From assembly GCA_937934465.1 (NCBI GenBank), contig CALGZO010000086.1:1-17153 (forward strand): DNA of 17,153 nt, written 5' to 3'. The position numbers and the translations under genes are program-made. Source of the stretch: an uncultured Fimbriimonadales bacterium (GTDB lineage: Bacteria > Armatimonadota > Fimbriimonadia > Fimbriimonadales > GBS-DC). The notes beneath the pieces were generated by a model. That model was not told where the DNA came from. It searched no databases and was given only the letters and a program-made list of their open reading frames with translations. This document shows positions 14,455 through 17,153 of the stretch, one piece after another. Numbering within the stretch: the first letter of the stretch is position 1; each line of letters opens with the position of its first letter.

Positions 14455-15611
14455 TACTTCAGCAAGTTCGGATCGGTGGCGCGCTGTTCACGCACGCGCT
14501 GTTTGGGGCGCGAGTGCGCCCTAAGCTCGCTCAGCAGTGCATCGTACTCCGCACGCTCTACAGGAATGGCGACCGATTTCTCGCGCTTGCTGGAGAGGAT
14601 GAGCGCGTTGATGATTTCCACCGTGCCTATCCCCTCCGCGCCCGGAGTAATCAGCGGCTCGTCGTACAGAACGGCGCGTGCGAAGTTTTGAATGAGCGCG
14701 GGCTGACCTTCCAGTGCGCCTTCAGGCGGGGGGGATAGGGGCGGCTCGATAGATTCTGCAGGGATGCCGTCCCACATGCCCTCGGCTTCGTAGGTGAACT
14801 GTCGGATGGAGTGCTTGAGTTGCCACACTTGCAGTTGACCGTCGTGCAGGCGCAGTTTGCCCCTGTCGCCGCAGATTTCGATGAGGTTCTCGCTGGGTTC
14901 CTCGTTGGTGGTGGCGTAGAGGTAGCCGTGCGCGCCATTCGGGTACTCCACGAGCGCGAAGGCTTCATCTTCGGTCTCGATTGCGTGCAGGACAGTGCGG
15001 GTCTGTCCCCACACACGGCTGGGCATCCCGCCGAGCCAGAGCCAGAGGTCGATGGAGTGTGGGGCTTGGTTGATAAGCACGCCGCCGCCCTCGCCTGCCC
15101 AAGTGGCGCGCCAGCCGCCCGAATCGTAGTAGGCTTGCGTGCGATACCAAGCCGTGATGAGCAGCGTGCGTCGCACTTCCCCCAGAACTCCCTGCTCGAT
15201 GAGGCGTCGCGCGGCTTGCACCTCTGGACGGAAGCGGTGCTGGTAGCCTATCGCGAACTTCTTCTGGGCGCGCTGCGCCGCTGCTATCATTCGGTCGCCG
15301 TCGCTCACCGACACGCATAGCGGCTTCTCCACCAGCACATGCAGTCCGTGTTCAAACGCGCTGACGGCTACAGGAGCGTGGGCGTAGTGCGGCGTGGCGA
15401 TGATGACGGCGTCCACCAGCCCGCTACGAAACATCTCCTCGTGATGCGTGAAAGCGGGCGCGCCATACTGCTCGCTCGCCGCCTGCGCACGGTCGGCATG
15501 CGTGTCGCACACGGCGGTCAACTCGGTTTCTGGCACGATTTCTTTGACGAAGCGGCAGTGTCCTAAGCCCATGCCGCCCATGCCCACGACGCCCACGCGC
15601 AAAGTCTGCAT
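14454..15611 (-). CDS. Gfo/Idh/MocA-family oxidoreductase (second copy)
   Basis: A 385-aa NAD(P)-dependent sugar or inositol dehydrogenase-like protein. Rossmann motif GVVGMGGMGLGH (7-18), then AVCDTHADRA and IATPHYAHAP. Catalytic lysine motif EKP (95-97). GEGGGVLINQAPHSIDLWLWLGG holds the conserved His (H185), but the Asp three to four residues before it is replaced (NQAPH instead of D-x-G-S-H), a pattern common in one Gfo/Idh subfamily. The C-terminus ends in a basic tail. The ATG at 15611 starts the Rossmann strand; an in-frame TTG at 15629 lies inside the promoter-like element and is rejected. It is only distantly similar to the 6282 gene. It sits just upstream of the transporter, suggesting a shared substrate pathway. 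Confidence 0.9.
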   Translation of the reverse strand: MQTLRVGVVGMGGMGLGHCRFVKEIVPETELTAVCDTHADRAQAASEQYGAPAFTHHEEMFRSGLVDAVIIATPHYAHAPVAVSAFEHGLHVLVEKPLCVSVSDGDRMIAAAQRAQKKFAIGYQHRFRPEVQAARRLIEQGVLGEVRRTLLITAWYRTQAYYDSGGWRATWAGEGGGVLINQAPHSIDLWLWLGGMPSRVWGQTRTVLHAIETEDEAFALVEYPNGAHGYLYATTNEEPSENLIEICGDRGKLRLHDGQLQVWQLKHSIRQFTYEAEGMWDGIPAESIEPPLSPPPEGALEGQPALIQNFARAVLYDEPLITPGAEGIGTVEIINALILSSKREKSVAIPVERAEYDALLSELRAHSRPKQRVREQRATDPNLLK

Positions 15612-15621
15612 AAGACGGAAG

Positions 15622-15647
15622 TTCGCCAAGCCCTGCGCCGCTCCTGC
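15622..15647 (-). promoter_or_regulatory. GCAGGA-N16-CGAA element, copy 4
   Basis: On the minus strand GCAGGA (15647-15642) and CGAA (15625-15622) are 16 bases apart, with GTA just before as in copies 2 and 3. The CGAA box ends 10 bases before the ATG at 15611. If it is a -10 element, the transcript has only a few bases of leader, and no Shine-Dalgarno is present. The rest of the gap (15648-15728) shows only weak stems, such as CCCT/AGGG around GACG, and no clear terminator for the gene upstream. Confidence 0.55.
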
Positions 15648-15728
15648 TACCCTAACAGGCGCGCGGTGGGGCAGACCCCTCGTCAGGGCTTCACCTTACC
15701 GCTGGGTGAGTTCGCGCTCGGAAAGAGG

Positions 15729-17153
15729 CTAACCACTCAGGTAGATATCGGGTCCGAGCGGTGGGCACTCGAAGTTGTCCGCGCCGCGCTTGCGCAGATG
15801 CACGCCGTACCACACCACGAGGTCTTCATTTAGCGTGCGCTCGCCGTTCACATACTGCATGATGTCCGCGAACGCGCCCGAGCTGCCAATCATCTCCGTG
15901 CTGCGCGCCTTGAGAACCCACACATCGCCGTCTCCGATGTTGCGGTTCTCGAAGAAGCCGTCTTTCGGGTTAGGCACAATCTCGGCGGTGAAGCCCGTGC
16001 TGAGTTTGCGCACGCGCCAGCGAGGATTTCGGTTGGGCCAGCGCAGGCGCATCGCCTCGATACGGATGGGCTGCCAGCGCTCGCGCCGTGCGCCACGCGG
16101 CGAATCGGTCTCCTCTACCACCAAGCCGCCCACGCCATCCAGCGCAAAGTGGAGCCGCCAGTAGCCGTTGTGCAGTCGCCCGTAGCACACGCAGCCGCTG
16201 TCCGTGTAGCCGTACAGGAAGCGCGGCTTGATTATCCCTGCAAGATTGAACCGCCAGCCCGTGATGTACCGATACCAGCCTGCCGAGCATTCAGTGATGA
16301 GCAGGATTTCTTGACCGTCTGGCTCTTCATGAATACCCACGCCTCTGAAGCTGCCTGAGTCGTTGCCGTCATCACAGATAGTGACGGCGCGAGTATTCGG
16401 GTTCGCAAAGCGCAACCCGTTGCCCAAGTCTGTGCCCGTGCATTTGAAGCAGGTCTCATCGTAGAGCCAGTCGCGGTAGGGACCGCAGGCTCTACCATCG
16501 TAGAACACATTCAGCACAGGCATCCCACCGCGCTTTAGCACGAGGCGATTATTGTAGAACACATCGGCGATTTCCACGCCAGCGCCATAATTCTGCCCAT
16601 CGCCTGTGCTGCCGCTGGGGCGGCGCACCAGCATGCGCCAGACAGGGTTGCTGGCGGGCCATGCGAGGGCTTGCCATGCGCTGCCCCCACTACCCGTACA
16701 CCCACCACTTGAGGGCGGACCGCCGCACGCGGCGGGGAAGAAGTCGCTCGCTCCTGTGCCAAACGCCGCCACTCGCGCGTCGGTCATGTCGATCAAAAAG
16801 TGCCCAATCTCGCTCTCGCGCCCGCTTCCAGGGCGGAAATGGAGCAGCACCGACACCAGGCGATGGTCTGGCACGAAGTTGGGGAACGGGTCGATGCGTC
16901 CCCAGAGGCTTTCGGGCGCCGCTTCGGCAATCACTGGGGGCATTCCCGGCGAGCAGTAGGCGATTCCGCGCCGTAGCGGCTCGCCATACTTGGGGTCAGC
17001 CGCCAAAATTTGCACAGCGTCGTGGTACTCCGCCTCGCTGAAGTAGTCGGGCTGACCCTTAATCGGCGATACTTCCACGCGCTTGGGAGTCGGGAAGTCC
17101 GCCTCCACCTGGTAGCCGAGATTGTTGTCGTAGTCGTAAATCACCAGTACGGC
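15729..17153 (-). CDS. Copper-amine-oxidase-like protein, C-terminal 474 residues (5' end outside window)
   Basis: The frame is open to the right edge; the GTG at 17144 is not a convincing start, so the gene is 5'-truncated by the window. I read a remote match to the catalytic domain of copper amine oxidases. GAGVEIADVFYNNRLVLKR resembles the G-x-x-x-x-V-x-Y-x-x-R-x-V-x-x-R strand pair. CGPYRDWLYDE, then GVGIHEEPDG, resembles the HEE segment. CSAGWYRYITGWRFNLAG aligns without gaps with the region holding the topaquinone tyrosine (N-Y-D-Y in true enzymes, here W-Y-R-Y). LHNGYW stands where copper-binding H-x-H is expected, with only one His kept. About ten cysteines and small Gly/Ser-rich loops suggest an exported protein. 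It may be a non-catalytic or differently catalytic homolog. The fold call is moderate. Confidence 0.5.
   Translation of the reverse strand, partial: AVLVIYDYDNNLGYQVEADFPTPKRVEVSPIKGQPDYFSEAEYHDAVQILAADPKYGEPLRRGIAYCSPGMPPVIAEAAPESLWGRIDPFPNFVPDHRLVSVLLHFRPGSGRESEIGHFLIDMTDARVAAFGTGASDFFPAACGGPPSSGGCTGSGGSAWQALAWPASNPVWRMLVRRPSGSTGDGQNYGAGVEIADVFYNNRLVLKRGGMPVLNVFYDGRACGPYRDWLYDETCFKCTGTDLGNGLRFANPNTRAVTICDDGNDSGSFRGVGIHEEPDGQEILLITECSAGWYRYITGWRFNLAGIIKPRFLYGYTDSGCVCYGRLHNGYWRLHFALDGVGGLVVEETDSPRGARRERWQPIRIEAMRLRWPNRNPRWRVRKLSTGFTAEIVPNPKDGFFENRNIGDGDVWVLKARSTEMIGSSGAFADIMQYVNGERTLNEDLVVWYGVHLRKRGADNFECPPLGPDIYLSG

Overview
This 17.2 kb window is GC-rich, densely coded bacterial chromosome on both strands. 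It encodes a periplasmic HtrA protease and an outer-membrane porin with an N-terminal S-layer homology (SLH) domain, so the cell is a diderm of the kind that tethers its outer membrane through SLH proteins. It also has a large SRP RNA with an Alu domain, many Gfo/Idh and xylose-isomerase-like sugar enzymes, and housekeeping genes (trpD, rpmA) away from their usual partners. Together these fit Armatimonadota (Chthonomonas/Fimbriimonas-like lineages) best. That assignment is inference: there is no rRNA or universal phylogenetic marker except L27.

Layout. 1-2767 (minus): the start of a zinc alcohol dehydrogenase-like gene, htrA, and a MATE exporter. 2859-4250 (plus): a DUF3054 membrane protein and the murein transglycosylase mltG. 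4332-5087 (plus): a TIM-barrel sugar-phosphate isomerase/epimerase. 5107-6141 (minus): trpD. 6282-7277 (plus): a Gfo/Idh/MocA oxidoreductase, followed at once by the SRP RNA (7295-7571). 7571-9386 (minus): a TIGR01777-type epimerase and a Uma2-family nuclease with a heptad-repeat tail. 9453-11363 (plus): the SLH porin, separated by a strong hairpin from a minus-strand run made of a second TIM-barrel isomerase, rpmA, a 37-aa membrane peptide, a sodium:neurotransmitter-symporter (NSS) family transporter and a second Gfo/Idh protein. 15729-17153 (minus): the C-terminal part of a copper-amine-oxidase-like protein that runs off the right edge.

The most notable signal is non-coding. A bipartite element, GCAGGA-N16-CGAA with exactly 16 bases between the boxes, occurs four times. 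Each copy is intergenic or at a gene boundary and oriented toward a gene start: the first isomerase, both Gfo/Idh genes and the NSS transporter. It looks like the -35/-10 pair of an alternative (ECF-type) sigma factor or a conserved regulator site, and it ties the sugar and solute genes into a putative regulon. The other genes carry plain TATAAT-like -10 boxes, some so close to the ATG that the mRNAs should be leaderless (trpD, DUF3054). The rpmA gene has a leader of about 105 nt with three consecutive hairpins.

No CRISPR array, tRNA, rRNA, insertion sequence or phage gene was seen. The region reads as ordinary core chromosome with an unusual promoter vocabulary.
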